From assembly GCA_030847615.1 (NCBI GenBank), contig JAUMIR010000001.1, positions 66,539,501 to 66,603,500 on the forward strand: 64,000 nucleotides of DNA, in the 5' to 3' direction. Numbering within the stretch: the first letter of the stretch is position 1; each line of letters begins with the position of its first letter. This DNA comes from Gambelia wislizenii (lineage: Eukaryota; Chordata; Lepidosauria; Squamata; Crotaphytidae). Below, piece after piece: positions 47,218 through 58,997 of the stretch. The translations under genes were made by a program, and so were the position numbers. The notes beneath the pieces were generated by a model. The model was given only the letters and a program-made list of their open reading frames with translations. It was not told the origin of the DNA and made no database searches.

Positions 47218-47273
47218 TACTGCCATCAAGCCAGGTGTCACTCATCCTATATCTGTGCTTTACATTTTTATTG

Positions 47274-47351
47274 TGCAGTGGCAGGGGGGTTGGACTGGAT
47301 GGCCCTCGTGGTCTCTTCCAACTCTGCAATTCTATGATTCTATGATTCTAA
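47274..47351 (+). mobile_element. CR1 3' end fragment inserted in CR1
   Basis: GGTTGGACTGGATGGCCCTC through TTCTATGATTCTATGATTCT in the opposite orientation to the host CR1. About 78 bases, extremely 5'-truncated. Confidence 0.85.
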
Positions 47352-50300
47352 GTGTAGTATCTACATTTCTCCCGGTTGAAATTCATTTTGTTAATTTTGG
47401 CCCAGCTTTCTAATCTGTTGAGGTCATTTTGGATTCTGAGCCTGTCCTCTGGGGTATTAGCTACCCCTCCTAATTTGGTGTCATCTGCAAACTTGATAAG
47501 CATGGCCTCTATTCCCTCATCCAAGTCATTGATAAAGATGTTGAATAGCACTGGGCCCAGGACAGAACCCTGTGGCACCCCACTGGTCACTTCTCTCCAG
47601 GATGAAGAGGAGCTATTGGTGACTACCCTTTGGATTCGGCCCATGAACCAGTTAGAAATCCACATAACAGTTGCACTGTCTAGCCTACATGTTACTCACT
47701 TTTTTGCAAGAATATCATGGGGGACTATGTCAAAGGCCTTACGGAAATCAAGATACACTCCATCCGTTGCATTCTCTTCATCTATCAAGTATGTAATTCT
47801 ATTAAAAAAAGAGACAAGATTACTCTGGCATGACTTGTTTTTCAAAAACCTGTGTTGACTTTTAGTGATCACAGCATTCCTTTCTAAGTGCTTACAGACT
47901 GCTGTTTAATTATCTGCTCTAGACTCTTTCCTAGTATTAATGTCAGGTTGACTGGGCGATAATTATTTGGGTCTTCTCCCCCCCCCTTTTTTTAAAAGAT
48001 GGGAAACATTTGCCCTCTTCCAGTCTGCTGGGACCTTTCCCGTTCCCCAGGATTTTGGAAAGATTATTGCAAGTGGTTCTGAGATTACTTCTGCCAGTCC
48101 TTTTAGTACCCTTGGATGTAGTTCATCTGGCCCTGGAGACTTGAATGCATTTATACTGGCCAGGTATTCCTGAACAACCTCTTTACCTATTCTGTGCTGT
48201 ATGTTTCCTACTGCATCATCTGCTTCATTTTCTCCAGGTTGAGCACTGTTCTCCTTTTGGGAGAAGACTGAGGCAAAGAAGGTGTTGAGTAGCTCTGCCT
48301 TTTCTCTGTCCCTTGTTAGCATTTTGCCATCTTCTCCCCGCAACAATCCTGCTACTTACTTGTTTTTTCTTTTGTTACGGACATATCCAAAAAAGCCCTT
48401 TTTATTGTTTTTAACCTCTCTAGCAAGCCTGAGCTCCACCTCTGTTTTTGCTTTTTTGATTTTCCCCATACACAAGCTGGCTATTTGTTTGAATTCTTCT
48501 TTGGTGATTTCTCCCTTTTTCCATTTCTTGTACATGTTCCTTTTAAGTCTTAGCTCAGTTGAAAGTTCTTTAGACATCTATGCTGGTTTCTTTAGACACC
48601 TGCCATTTTTCCTCCTCATTTGAACTGTTTGAAGTTGTGCCTTCAATATCTAACTTTTTAGAAACTCCCATCCATCATGTACTCCCTTCTCTTTTAATAT
48701 TCCTGACCATGGGATCACCCACAGTAATTACCTAACTTTTCTGAAATCAGATTTCTTGAAGTCCAGAAGGTATGACTACGCTTGGCTTCCCCTTTCCTCT
48801 GTATAACAAACTCCAGTAGAAATGGTCACTGCTCCCTAAGTATCCTGCCACTTCCATCCCATTAATCAGATCATCTCTGTTGGTTAGGATCAGAATTAAA
48901 ATACCTGATCCTCTTGTTGCCTCTTCCACCTTCTGGACTATGAAATTATCTGCAAGGCAAGTGAGGAATTTGTTGGACCTTAAATTTTTGGCAGAGCTGG
49001 ACTTCCAACAAATATCAGGATAGTTATCCCCCCCCCATTACTACATCTCTCCTGTCTGCATGTGTGGTTATCTCTTCTAGGAAGACATCATCCAAGTCCT
49101 CAGTTTGGCTTGAAGGTCTGTAGTAGACCCCCACAACAACATCCCTGCTGTTTCTCTCCCCCTTGATTTTTGCCCAGATGCTCTCAACCTGGCTCCCAGG
49201 ATTTAAGTCATGGATCTGTTCACAAGTGTAAGCATCCTCAATGTATAATGCTACTCCACCACCCTTCCTGTTTGGTCTATTTCTCTGAATTAGGTTATAC
49301 CCCTCTATTCCTACATTCCAATCATGAGACTCATCCCACCAGGTTTCAGAGATCCCTATTAAATCACATTTGCTTTGCTGTGCTAAGAGTTCAAGTTCAT
49401 CCTTTTTATTTCCCATGCTCTGTGCATTAGTATAGAGACATCAAAGACCATGGGCCAGTCCCCCTATCTCCCTTTTAAAGGTTTTATTCCTCCCACAGAT
49501 TAATTCTTGTACTATTTGCCTTGTTCTCTGTATAACATTTGGGCTATTATCTCCAGCACTTGATTAACTCCTGCCCTCATGGATGCTGTTTCCCTCCCCC
49601 ACACAACTCACTTTAAAGCCCCCCTGATCAGATCTTTCAGACTCTTAGCAAACACATTCCTAGCAACTGCTGTGAGGTGCAACCCATCCTTTGCCAGTAG
49701 TCCACCTCCCTGAAACTGCACCCCATGGTCCAGGAAGCACTTGTTCCTGGTGACACCATCTGCGCAGCCATTTGTTCACCTCAACTATCTGAGCCATGCC
49801 CTTCCACTGGAAGGACAGACAAATTGACTGCATGTACATCCAAGTCCTTCAGCTTCCTACCCAGAGCCTCATAATCCCTTGTGATATTATGAAGGCTATG
49901 CCTTGCAGTGTCATTGGTTCCCATGTGGACCAAAAGGAAGTGATAATGGTCAGTAGGCTTCACAAGTCTCATCAGCCTTTCTATTACATAGTAGATTTTT
50001 GCACCTGGGAGACAGTACACCTCTCGAGATATCTTACCAGGCTCACAAACTACTAATTCTGTATCTCTCAGTAAAGAGTCTGCTACCACCACCACATACC
50101 TCATCCTAGGATTGGCAGAGGCTAATCTGTGTGCTGAACCGTCCAAGGTCTCATGCACATTCTTTGAGGCCTGGATCTGCTGCTTTCATACACATTCCAT
50201 GTCATCACTGACAAGGGAGAGAGCTTCAAACCGGTTCTGTAGTGCCAAACTCATAGAATGGCCCCTGCTCCTTCTCCTTCTATGAATCACATATTTCCAA

Positions 50301-50565
50301 ACACCAACCTCCTGTGTATCAGAACTACCCTCCTCCCCAGAGACATCCCCTGCATGTCCTGAACCAGGACCTTCTGCTCTGCTCTGTCTAGGAAAACCTC
50401 CTGCTCCCTAATATGCTGTATAGTGGCTAATTGGGCCTCAAGTTGTTGGACCTTCTCTTCTAGCAACACAACCAACTTGCACTTGCTGCAGGTGTAGGTC
50501 TGCACATCCACAGTCAAGAAGACAAACATAGTCAGGAAGACAAAGCCACAGTCAAGAAGAAATCA

Positions 50566-51049
50566 TCCCAGTATAATTTCAAATTAATTGTATATTCTGT
50601 TTTAGTTGCTTTTGTAACTGCTATTACTAGAGTGTTTTTTTGACAATTGCATCTGGATTATTTTTTATTTTATAAATGTAAGCTTACCTGTTAGTACTAA
50701 AAGGTAAGACAGAATGATTTTATAAAAATAAATGTGAAAATAAATATATGTGTAAGAGTAAATTCAAATATATGTGTAGGAATAGATTCTTTGCATAACT
50801 CTGTATAAATGAGGATGAAAAATTGGAGTAGAATTTGCCACTTAACATATCAGAGCTCATCCAGACTTTGAGAAACTGAACATGAGATTTCCCAGAGATT
50901 ATTTTAATACGCTTTAATCAGGCCTTCAGGGCCTTATGCATAATTCCATATCTGCAATGGTTTTTGTTTTTTGTTTAAATAAAGGAACATTATGTTGAGT
51001 CTAAAATTGAGGTGAAGAATTTGTGGTCCTTCAGATGCTTGTTTGGACT
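50566..51049. other. AT-rich stretch, no gene seen
   Basis: Very AT-rich, with short runs of TATGTGTA-like sequence. No gene signal. Confidence 0.5.
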
Positions 51050-51054
51050 ATTGA

Positions 51055-51365
51055 ACAATAAAAAATCCGAAGGGAAGCACAAAGCTGATTGGCCAGGTGA
51101 GAGCAGGGGCGGGGCTTGGCCTACTGCCGCCATGTTGGATTTTCACCTTAGCGATGGCTCGCTAAGGTGATAAAAAGGATCAATATTTTCTGTTTTGCTT
51201 TCTTGTAAAATTGGAGAATCACTATCGTATCAGCACACCTTGGGATGACTTTTTTTTTTAAATGGCAGTGGTGAAGAACTAACACAAGTAAATCACTCAC
51301 AGCTGCCATCAGAAATGCGAGGCTTGTGGGGGCTTCCAAGGCCAGAAAAACTGTTTAGACAAGTT
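51055..51365 (-). mobile_element. Family Y-like DNA transposon fragment
   Basis: Contains GCTGATTGGCCAGGTGAGAG and GCCGCCATGTTGG, blocks also typical of the 15286 copy (complement of ATATGGCGGCCATG), and a TTAGACAAG end at about 51353-51361. Boundaries unclear. Confidence 0.4.
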
Positions 51366-51494
51366 GCTGCAGTTGCAAGATGCCAATACTATGAGGCATT
51401 TGGGAATTTCTCCCCCTCATGTAGATGGGTCCTCCGTCAAAGAGTCAGCATGGAAGACCAGCCATGGGAACTCATTGGATGACCTTGGGCAAAT

Positions 51495-52110
51495 CATAGA
51501 TTTATAGAATCTTAGAGTAGGAAAGTATCACAAGGGCCATCTAGTCCAACCTTCTGTCATGCAGGAATACACAATAAAAGGACTCCTGAAAGATGTCCAT
51601 CCAACCTCTATTTAGCAACCTCCAAAGAACAAGAGTCCCCCACTCCCCCTAGGCAGTCTATTTCACTGTTGAACAGCCCTTGCAGTACAGAAGCTATTCG
51701 TAATGTTTAGGTGGAATCTCCTTTCTTGTAGTTTGAATCCACTGGTTCTGGAGCAGCAGAAAATAAGCTTGCTCCATCTTCTGCTTGACACCCCTTCAGA
51801 TATTTGGCTATCATGTCACCTCTCAGTCTTCTTCAAGCTAAACATACTCAGCTCCCTAAGTCATTCCTCATAAGGCTTGGTCACATTCCAGCTTGCTGAT
51901 ATCCATCTTGAACTGTGGGGCTGAGAAATGGACACAGTATTCCAAATGTGGCCTAACTAAAGCAGAATAGCATGGCACTATTACGGTACTTCCCTCAGTC
52001 CGAACACTATACTCCTGTTAATGCAGCCCAGAATTGCATTAGCTTTTTTGGCCACTGCATCTCACTGCTGACTCATGTTTTCCTAAGATCCCTGTAGTTA
52101 TCTCTCTTTT
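51495..52110 (-). mobile_element. CR1 LINE 3' region, old copy
   Basis: CR1 3' end with a decayed terminal repeat (TTATAGAATCTTAGAGTAGG), then 3' untranslated and C-terminal coding sequence. Multiple deletions, including loss of the segment between GACTCATGTTT and CCTAAGATCC. It abuts a Sauria SINE fragment at about 51440-51497. Confidence 0.88.
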
Positions 52111-52801
52111 TCCCAGCTGCAGAAGTGCAGCTGGAAGCTGCTTAGGTGCCCCCTGCCTTCTTTCCCCAGCCAATATATGGCTCCTATTTACTCAACATGG
52201 TATTGTACAACCATATTGTGATTTATTAAAATAAAAACATTTTAAAATATGTGTTTTTTTAAATCAAATAACCCCAACAAGGGCACTCCTAGAGCCCTCT
52301 TAGCATATATACCAAGTTTCAGATGTCTAGGCTTCATGGTCTTAGAACTATATTACCCTCCAACATTTCACAGATGAGTGCTGGGACACATCAGGCCAAT
52401 CAATCTCACAGTCTGGTCAAGATGGCAAGAAGAACAGACAAGGCAGGAGAGGCTGCAGCAGTTTGGTTTTGCCTGAGCCTACTGGCAAGGGCAAGACTCT
52501 GACCCTTCCTCTCCTCTCTCCTGCTCCAGTGAGCTAATTAACTGCAACCTTCTTTTGCATTTTGAACTCTGTTTGCACAAATTCAGCAAAACTAAGGACG
52601 AAGGGGTAAAGTGGGAGAATACAGAAACAGGGATATTTTAAAATGAGCTGGAAAAGTGGGATGACAGGAATAATCAGGACTGTTTCTGTCAAATCAGGAC
52701 AGTTGGGCAGTATGGAACTATGATGGATGCAAGCCAAAAGCTTCAAACACACATATACACATTTTATAAATGTGCACAGTTCTAAATGTTAGTTCATAAT
52801 A

Positions 52802-53055
52802 CAGTAGCACCCCTGCATCCGCGGATTTGCCATCTGTAGTTTCAATTATCTGCGGTTTCAGTTTCAGCGTAGATACCATAGAGACTTCCTAGAAAATGCA
52901 TCCTCTTTAGCAATTTTCTAGGTCCTCCAAGGCAATTCTATGGTATTTAAAACCAGAAGTCCCATTATTTTCAATGATGTTCACTATTATCCATGGTTTT
53001 TGCCATCCACAGTGGGGCCCGGAACCAATCCCCTGCAGATGGTGGCGTGCTACTG
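52802..53055 (+). mobile_element. Tigger-like MITE with TA duplication
   Basis: CAGTAGCACCCCTGCATCCG at the left and GTGGCGTGCTACTG at the right, flanked by TA. 254 bp. The CCGCGGATTTGCC and GGGGCCCGGAACCAATCCCC blocks resemble mammalian Tigger non-autonomous elements. Confidence 0.88.
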
Positions 53056-53057
53056 TA

Positions 53058-54050
53058 AACCTATCATCCTTATTCTTGCTGGGAGAATGCTAGCATTAAT
53101 TGTACTTAGCTTGATGGCACACACCCACGGGTAGGCATTGTGACACATGCTGAATTTGTGATAAACCAGAAACCCAAAGTTTCTGAACATGCAGACCTTC
53201 CAGAAGACCTGGAAGAATGGCTGTTTCTGATAAGTGTTGATTGACACAACAGCTCACATCACTGGTGGGAAGTCATGCGAATCAAATGATTTCTAACTCT
53301 TTATGTAATCTGCTCTTGCCAGTTCTGCTATTTGAAATCCTTCAGGTTTGGAAGCAATTGGATGGTGGAGGAAGAGCTCAGTTATTCCAGAGTTCCCTAC
53401 TCTGACTCTGGCTTAGCTGTCTTGGGACATTTACTGGAACTGGAATGGAGGGTGATGGGTGGATGAATAAACTGAATAAACTGAAATAGCAGAGGTGTGT
53501 GCCCCTCAGATAAAAAATATAATCAAATCAAGTGCCAAATAAGAGGAAAGCACCAGAAATGAGGAGCCTTGTACTGAAATTAATTTTCCTTTGCTAAAAG
53601 GGAGCTTCAAGCTATGATATACAGTATAATTATTATACTGGAGCCTTGATAGATGCTTAGGAATGACTGGTGCCTACCTAGATCAGGGGGTGGGTGGAAG
53701 GGGGATCCATGAATGAGAATCTCTTACTTTTCTGGGACACTGTAAAATCTGCTGCACAATATTCATTTTCCCTCTGTTATTATAGCTGAGGGCAGGGTGA
53801 GGGGAGATTTAATGTGACCCTGTCCCTGATGTTCTTTCTTTTAAATCAAGGGCCTGTTTTTGGCTTCAGTTCTAAAGCACTTGGGTGGAATTCCAAGCCC
53901 CACTGAACTCTGTGGGATGTGCTCCTTGAGTAGACATTAAAAGCACTATAATAGAAACATAATAAAAAGGGTATCAGTAGAGCTGAAAATGTCCCACTTT
54001 GCCCCAAGCTTTCCTTCTCTAGATTCCCGCCCCCCTAGGTCCTTCTAAAT
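53058..54050. other. No gene seen
   Basis: Unique-looking sequence. A small palindrome GCCCCACTGAACTCTGTGGG near 53897-53918 belongs to a short dispersed repeat also seen at 39228-39295. Confidence 0.4.
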
Positions 54051-54055
54051 TAGCC

Positions 54056-54170
54056 TCCCTCAACTTGGTGCCCTTTGGATGTTCTGGACTATGGCATCCA
54101 TAATCCCCACCTCTGTTAAGCTGGCGATAATGGGCGTTGTATAGTAATAGGTTGGAGGTAGCTGATCTAA
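54056..54170. mobile_element. hAT-like palindromic remnant
   Basis: CTCAACTTGGTGCCCTTTGG, GTTCTGGACTATGGCATCCA and a decayed complement (GGTTGGAGGTAG). Similar remnants lie at 55155-55245 and 63140-63350. Confidence 0.5.
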
Positions 54171-55259
54171 ATTTCTGGAAGTTTAATGACAGGGCCATGC
54201 ACCTCTGGAGATAGCCATCTTGCTTTGTCTGAATGTGTGCAAAAACCTCATTAATGGGGAACAAGTTTAGATATGAAATAATGAGCATCTCTGTGTGGCC
54301 TTTTTAAAAAGCTGCTCCAAGGAAGTAGCCCAGTGACATATTCTTTCATTTCAAAAGTAATTTTGCCTGAGTTTTCTATTTCTAAGAAGTCCTCAAGGCA
54401 GCTAAGAAAATACAATGCACCAATAACATTTTAAATCTCAACTTATAAGCAACACAAAACAATTTCAGAGATGGCAACTGGTCAAACTCTTAAAATAGCA
54501 ACTAGTCAAAACAGGAATAGCAATATCATCACTAAAAATACAGAATGCAGAAAACCAGTTTCCAGTTTTGTCGCAGGGTGATTGATTAAGGCAAACATAG
54601 TGATATAAATTCTTTTGAAAGACCTGCCAGAAGTGATAACAGAGCTACAGAGGCACCAAGAGTGGAACAGTGGAAAAACCATATGCAGTCACAATGCACC
54701 AGTTACATATACACGTTGGTGACATAACAAGCTTCCTTGACAGAGCAAATGGTCTCCTGAACGAGACTGACAGGTCTATGTGCATTGCAAAGGAAGAGTG
54801 GCAATTCGTCTCTGGAAAAATGTTCTTGCTCAGTTCTAAAGTGAACATTAGCATGTCCTTGCTTTTTCCTTTCGCTGTCACTGGCCCATAATTAAACCAA
54901 CTGGGACTCAGAAGTCCCTCTTAGAAGTGACCAGACTAATTTAAAATTCAGAAAAGAAAGTTAAGTCATTCAGCTGATGTTTCACTCCCTGAGCCCCTCT
55001 GCCAGTTTTTATGGCTTTTAAATTACAGATTTGTAGGTTTTAGCTTAAAAGTTAGATGCTTGAAAGGTGTTGGCCTTGATCCAGAGGTCTTCTTACATGG
55101 CAAATAGAGGGCAAAATGTGTCCCCTACCCCACTGTCAATGGGACTAATGGGAACCATCTGTTCTAGGCATGGGGAATGTGTGGCCCTACAGCACTACAA
55201 CTCCCATCAGCCCTAAACGATATAGCCAATGGTGAAGGATGATGGTGTTATTACTGTTG

Positions 55260-55700
55260 TTATTTTATCTTACTCATTTACATCCCATATTTTCCTAATA
55301 ATGGATTAAAGGTGGCTTACAAATTATTAAAACCACATAAAAACCTCAAGGAAATATGTATAAGAAATTAAAAAGCAATCAACCAATCTATAGAGTTAAA
55401 ATCATTTAAAATTCATTACAAATCAATATTTTTTTAAAAAAAATCAACAAAAGAACACAGCACACCATTAAAATCCCATCACCACCAGTTCCTGAATGCC
55501 TGATGGAATAGGAATGTTTTCACTTGCTCATGGAAGAAGAGCAAGGAGGGAGTGCCAAAGTTTGGGAGCAGCCTCTGAAAAGGCCCTCTCCCTTGTTCCC
55601 ACCAAATGAGCCTGAAGAAATACTGGGACAGATTAGAACGGCCTCTCCTAAAGGTCTTACAGCTTGAAACTGGAGCCCAGCAATATCTGGAAAGTTACAC
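55260..55700. repeat. Decayed interspersed repeat
   Basis: Tail-like GGTGGCTTACAAATTATTAA, then AGGAATGTTTTCACTTGCTC and AAAAGGCCCTCTCCCTTGTT. Common in reptile and bird genomes, class not assigned. Confidence 0.45.
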
Positions 55701-55796
55701 ATTCCCCATCCCTGACTGATTCAGTACAGTGTCACCCAAATAGGTGGGGGTCCATTTGGAGCCCACTCATGATGCCAAATCTCAGTTATTACTTGG

Positions 55797-56890
55797 GAGG
55801 ATTATTATTGCAGAAATGGATGGCTGTGAGAGGTCGGGTAACTTCTGGGATCCTTACACCTATATATACTAGTGCTAACTGCAGAGACCCTGAGTTAAAG
55901 TGAGATAAAATGTTTTTCATTGGAAAATAACATGGAAGTATTTACACGTGCACTCACCCACTCACAAGAACCATACTGTAAGGATCCCACCAGGACTTCA
56001 ATTCACTCAGACAACAATCACTGGTTAAGGTGTTTTATTGATGAGGTAAAGAAGTGAACAGGTCCAAGAATATTGGCAGAACTGACTCACAGAAGAAAAC
56101 TGTAGCTTTTAAAATGAGGTTTGATGGGCAAAACCTCCTCCCCTGCTCATTCTCAAGCACCGGGCCAGATGTGACCTTGGAGCCAAGATATCAGCTGCTG
56201 AAGCTCCTGAGAATCTCAGCTTTCTCATGTTCCACATCCCCCCTCCCAACCATAAACAATCAATTCCCTTCCAGAGCATGGCAGGAAAATGTCTGTAATC
56301 AGGCTGAGCAAAGAGCAAAGGCCTGTCTACAGGCAGGGTCCTGACACACACAAGGCTAACAAAGAGTTTTGAGGCAGAACAGTTGGATAGAGGAATAGAT
56401 TTGGGAAATAGCCAGTCCTGAAGAGTAGAGTTCTGTGCAGCAAAGAGAATCAGACTTGGATCTAAGGGTGGCACAATGATCCAACAGAGTGATGGTGTCC
56501 AGCTGTGGCACACAGAGCTATTGTTTGGGGGACTATCTGGAATTCACCAGATAATGTTTATACTGTATTTCATGTCCTGGAGGGGTGTTTGGGCTTAGAA
56601 CAAAGCTTAGATGGGTTTCCTACCGTTAAACAAAGGAAACCACATTTCTGCTGATTGTTGTTAACAGCTGGAGATGGGAATTGATGGGTTTATGACAACC
56701 TTCATATTGTAGGATAGGGGAGGTGTAAAGGAACATTTCCTGAGGATGAGGGGTATGCAGGTCACACTCGTTTGTTTGTGATACAACTCATTGCCAAGGT
56801 CTCCCAAGAGGGGATTAGCACATTCCAACTTCATGGCTCTCTTTACTAGGGGCTTTGATTAATCCTATCTTGGGTGTGTCTGCTGGTAGC
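55797..56890. repeat. Unclassified repeat family X, copy interrupted by an LTR
   Basis: Collinear with 32196-32960 on both sides of the LTR at 55977-56346. See that entry for matching blocks. Confidence 0.65.
55977..56346 (-). mobile_element. Solo LTR, 370 bp, in family X repeat
   Basis: Plus-strand ends TGTAAGGATCCC and CAGGGTCCTGACA (TG..CA, with inverted ends), flanked by CATAC (55972-55976) and CACAC (56347-56351). The other family X copy reads ACCATACAAGG across this point, which is the empty site. On the minus strand there is a TATA-like TTTTAAAAGC near 56110 and AATAAA near 56033. No viral genes remain. LTR-retroelement type cannot be decided. Confidence 0.82.
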
Positions 56891-57030
56891 TTTCCACAAT
56901 GCCTACCTCAGGTCCTGGTGACCTCCCTCTGACTTCACCTATGGTCCACCCCAGTCTATTAGACCTTGTAGAGCATCTTAATATTGCCAATTATGAAATA
57001 TTACAGGGAGGGGGTGTAAGGCATAATAAC

Positions 57031-57920
57031 AGTTTTGTTGTTGTTGTTGTTGTGTGCCTTAATGTCATTTCTGACTTATGGCAACCCTAAAGCAAACCTT
57101 TCACAGGGTTTTCTTGGCAAGGTTTGTTCAGAGGCAGGTTGCCTTTGCCTTCCTCTGAAGCTGAGAGTGCGTAACTTGCCTAAGGTCACTCAGTGGGTCT
57201 CCACGGCTGAGACAGGATTTGAACCCTGGTCTCCTAGTTCCTAGTCCAACTGTCAGGATCTGCCTTTCCTTGCAGGACTAGGCCCCTGGCTGCAGCAGCT
57301 GGCACAGCATCTTTGCAGACTCAGGCCTTGGCTGTGGAAGTCTTGGAAGAATCAGGGCCAAGCTATCAGATGCAGCCAGCTGCAATCATGCAGCATGCCT
57401 GAAGCAGCCAGGGGAACTGCTATTTAAGAGCGGCCCTGGGCCCTCAGTCTTTGCCATAACAACATGGTTTTCTATGCTGGTTGTAGCTCCTTCTTGCTGT
57501 TGGACCTTGATCCCTTGCCTTCACCTACCACTTGTGTTTGGCCCTTTGCTTGGCTCCTGGACCTGCCTCTGGCTCCTGGATATCTGGTACGTGCTCTGGT
57601 CTTGGACCGTTTTTGGACTTTGGCTTGCTTGACATCAGATTCCTGTGTTTCTAACCTGTCACTCCCTTCCTGGACCTTGCTTTGCCTCTGGCCTTCTGGA
57701 CTCCTGTATGTGCTCTGACCCTGGGCTGCTTTTGACTTTGGCTTATCTTTGACCCTGGACTGCTTTTGACTTTGGCTTATCTTTGACCTTGTCTGGACTT
57801 TGGATTATGTCTCTTGTTTTTCTGACCCAGCCCTGCCATCTCTGCTCCTAGATCCTGCTGCCTATGCCCCGGATCCTGATACCAACATTCAGACCACTAC
57901 ACAACACCATCTCTCACAGT
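57031..57920 (-). mobile_element. Sauria SINE split by a solo LTR
   Basis: Tail at the left (a TTG run, GTGTGCCTTAATGTCATTTC), body, and on the right of the LTR the head remainder CCAACATTCAGACCACTACA. Without the LTR the SINE is continuous at CTAGTCCAAC. Confidence 0.9.
57251..57881 (+). mobile_element. Solo LTR, 631 bp, inserted in Sauria SINE
   Basis: Ends TGTCAGGATC and GATCCTGATA (inverted, last C changed to T), flanked by a perfect 5-bp duplication CCAAC (57246-57250 and 57882-57886). A TATA-like CTATTTAAGAGC lies near 57420. There is an internal tandem duplication of about 35 bases around GACTTTGGCTTATCTTTGAC (57725-57795). It shares its terminal type with the LTR at 55977. No coding sequence. 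Confidence 0.9.
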
Positions 57921-58053
57921 TTTGTAATCCCCCAATTTACCAACAGAAGCTACCTAGATAGCTGCCACTTCAGGATACTGGGGGGCAATGAGGGGGTGTA
58001 TATCTGTTTACTACTTTGTACATGCAGTTACTGATCCAGGAGATCTGCTCTAT

Positions 58054-58475
58054 GGGCTTGTCTATACTGGCAGGAAATCCTGAACCCACCTTGTAGCTGC
58101 CATGGATGTTTTTGATCTGCAGTGACCCTGTAAATGCCACTTGCACTGGGGCTTGCCCAATGGAAGATTGGAGCACCCTGCTGCACTGTAATTATAGGCG
58201 AACTCACACTGGTGTAAAAGGGCAGTCCTATGTTGATCAGGTGTCATATAGTCACATTGTTTCCAGCCATGTAGGTGGGGCTGCTCCCTCCCCCCCCCCA
58301 TTCGCTCGTGAAGGCGAACATATGAATATATGTTGTCCTAGAGTACCCAGAATACTTTTCAATCAGGATTTTCCTGCAAAATCCCCAATGAAGCTGTGGA
58401 TTGTCAGGAAAGTCATGTGGAAACTGTGCAGCGAATATGAGGTGAGTGCGGGTTTTTGCCAGTGTAGACAAGCCA
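58054..58475. mobile_element. MITE with GGCTTGTCTATACTGGC termini
   Basis: Left GGGCTTGTCTATACTGGC, right GCCAGTGTAGACAAGCC, inverted with one difference. About 420 bp. A similar left terminus opens the 15286 element. An open frame of 137 codons crosses it but has no recognisable domain. Confidence 0.7.
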
Positions 58476-58997
58476 CACATCAGGGCACGTACAGATTGCA
58501 ACAGAAACAGTCAGTTTAAGGAAAGTTCTGTAGCTTATATGGGAAACACATAAAAAGGATAAAACTGAAGCAATTGGGTTAAAAGCTAAGAGACAGCAAG
58601 TGTGTTTATTTTCCCTTTTAAATCATGGGAGATGAATTGTGTGGGTGTGACATATAATAATATACTAAGTAAATACATTTGGAATTTTAAGTTGTCAGTA
58701 TCTCATTAACTTAAACATCTGTCATAGCTAGAGTCAGTATAAATAAATTATGCATGGAAGTCATTGGTGCTTCAGTTTTACACTTAATTTGGGGGGAAAG
58801 AGCATTGCTAGCTTTTTCTGTTTTATTGTTGCTCATGTTAATTCATGTTTTCTTCCATGAAATCCAAAATAGTAAGGCTGCTTTCTAATACAATAGAGAA
58901 AGAGAAGAATTGTGCATATTCCATGCAACTGGTTTTAAAACCAAAACCCAAAGCTGCCTTCACTCCATTACATCCGGGCTGGGAAACAAAATCCAGA

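Larger units (their letters stand above)
45580..50565 (-). mobile_element. Nearly full-length CR1 LINE, inactive, with three nested insertions
   Basis: On the minus strand from 50529: ORF1 with a CSKC zinc-finger-like pair and coiled coil, then from 50158 an SGNH-esterase-like part (ADSLLRDTE, PGAKI, HMGTNDTAR; the usual G before DSLL is A). ORF2 starts about 49430 (MGNKKDELELL, GISETWWDESHDW endonuclease), passes KEEFKQIASLCMGKIKKAK, the SPGPDELHPRVLKGLAEVIS and [20 protein letters not shown] reverse-transcriptase blocks, FADDTKLGG, and the EEQLSKLGMFSLKKRRLRGD tail, ending in the CR1 3' repeat at 45580. Stops and shifts occur throughout. About 3.95 kb remains after removing the insertions. 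Confidence 0.95.

Noticed and set aside
58106..58519. 137-codon plus-strand frame
   Set aside because: It lies across a MITE including its right terminal repeat; no domain.
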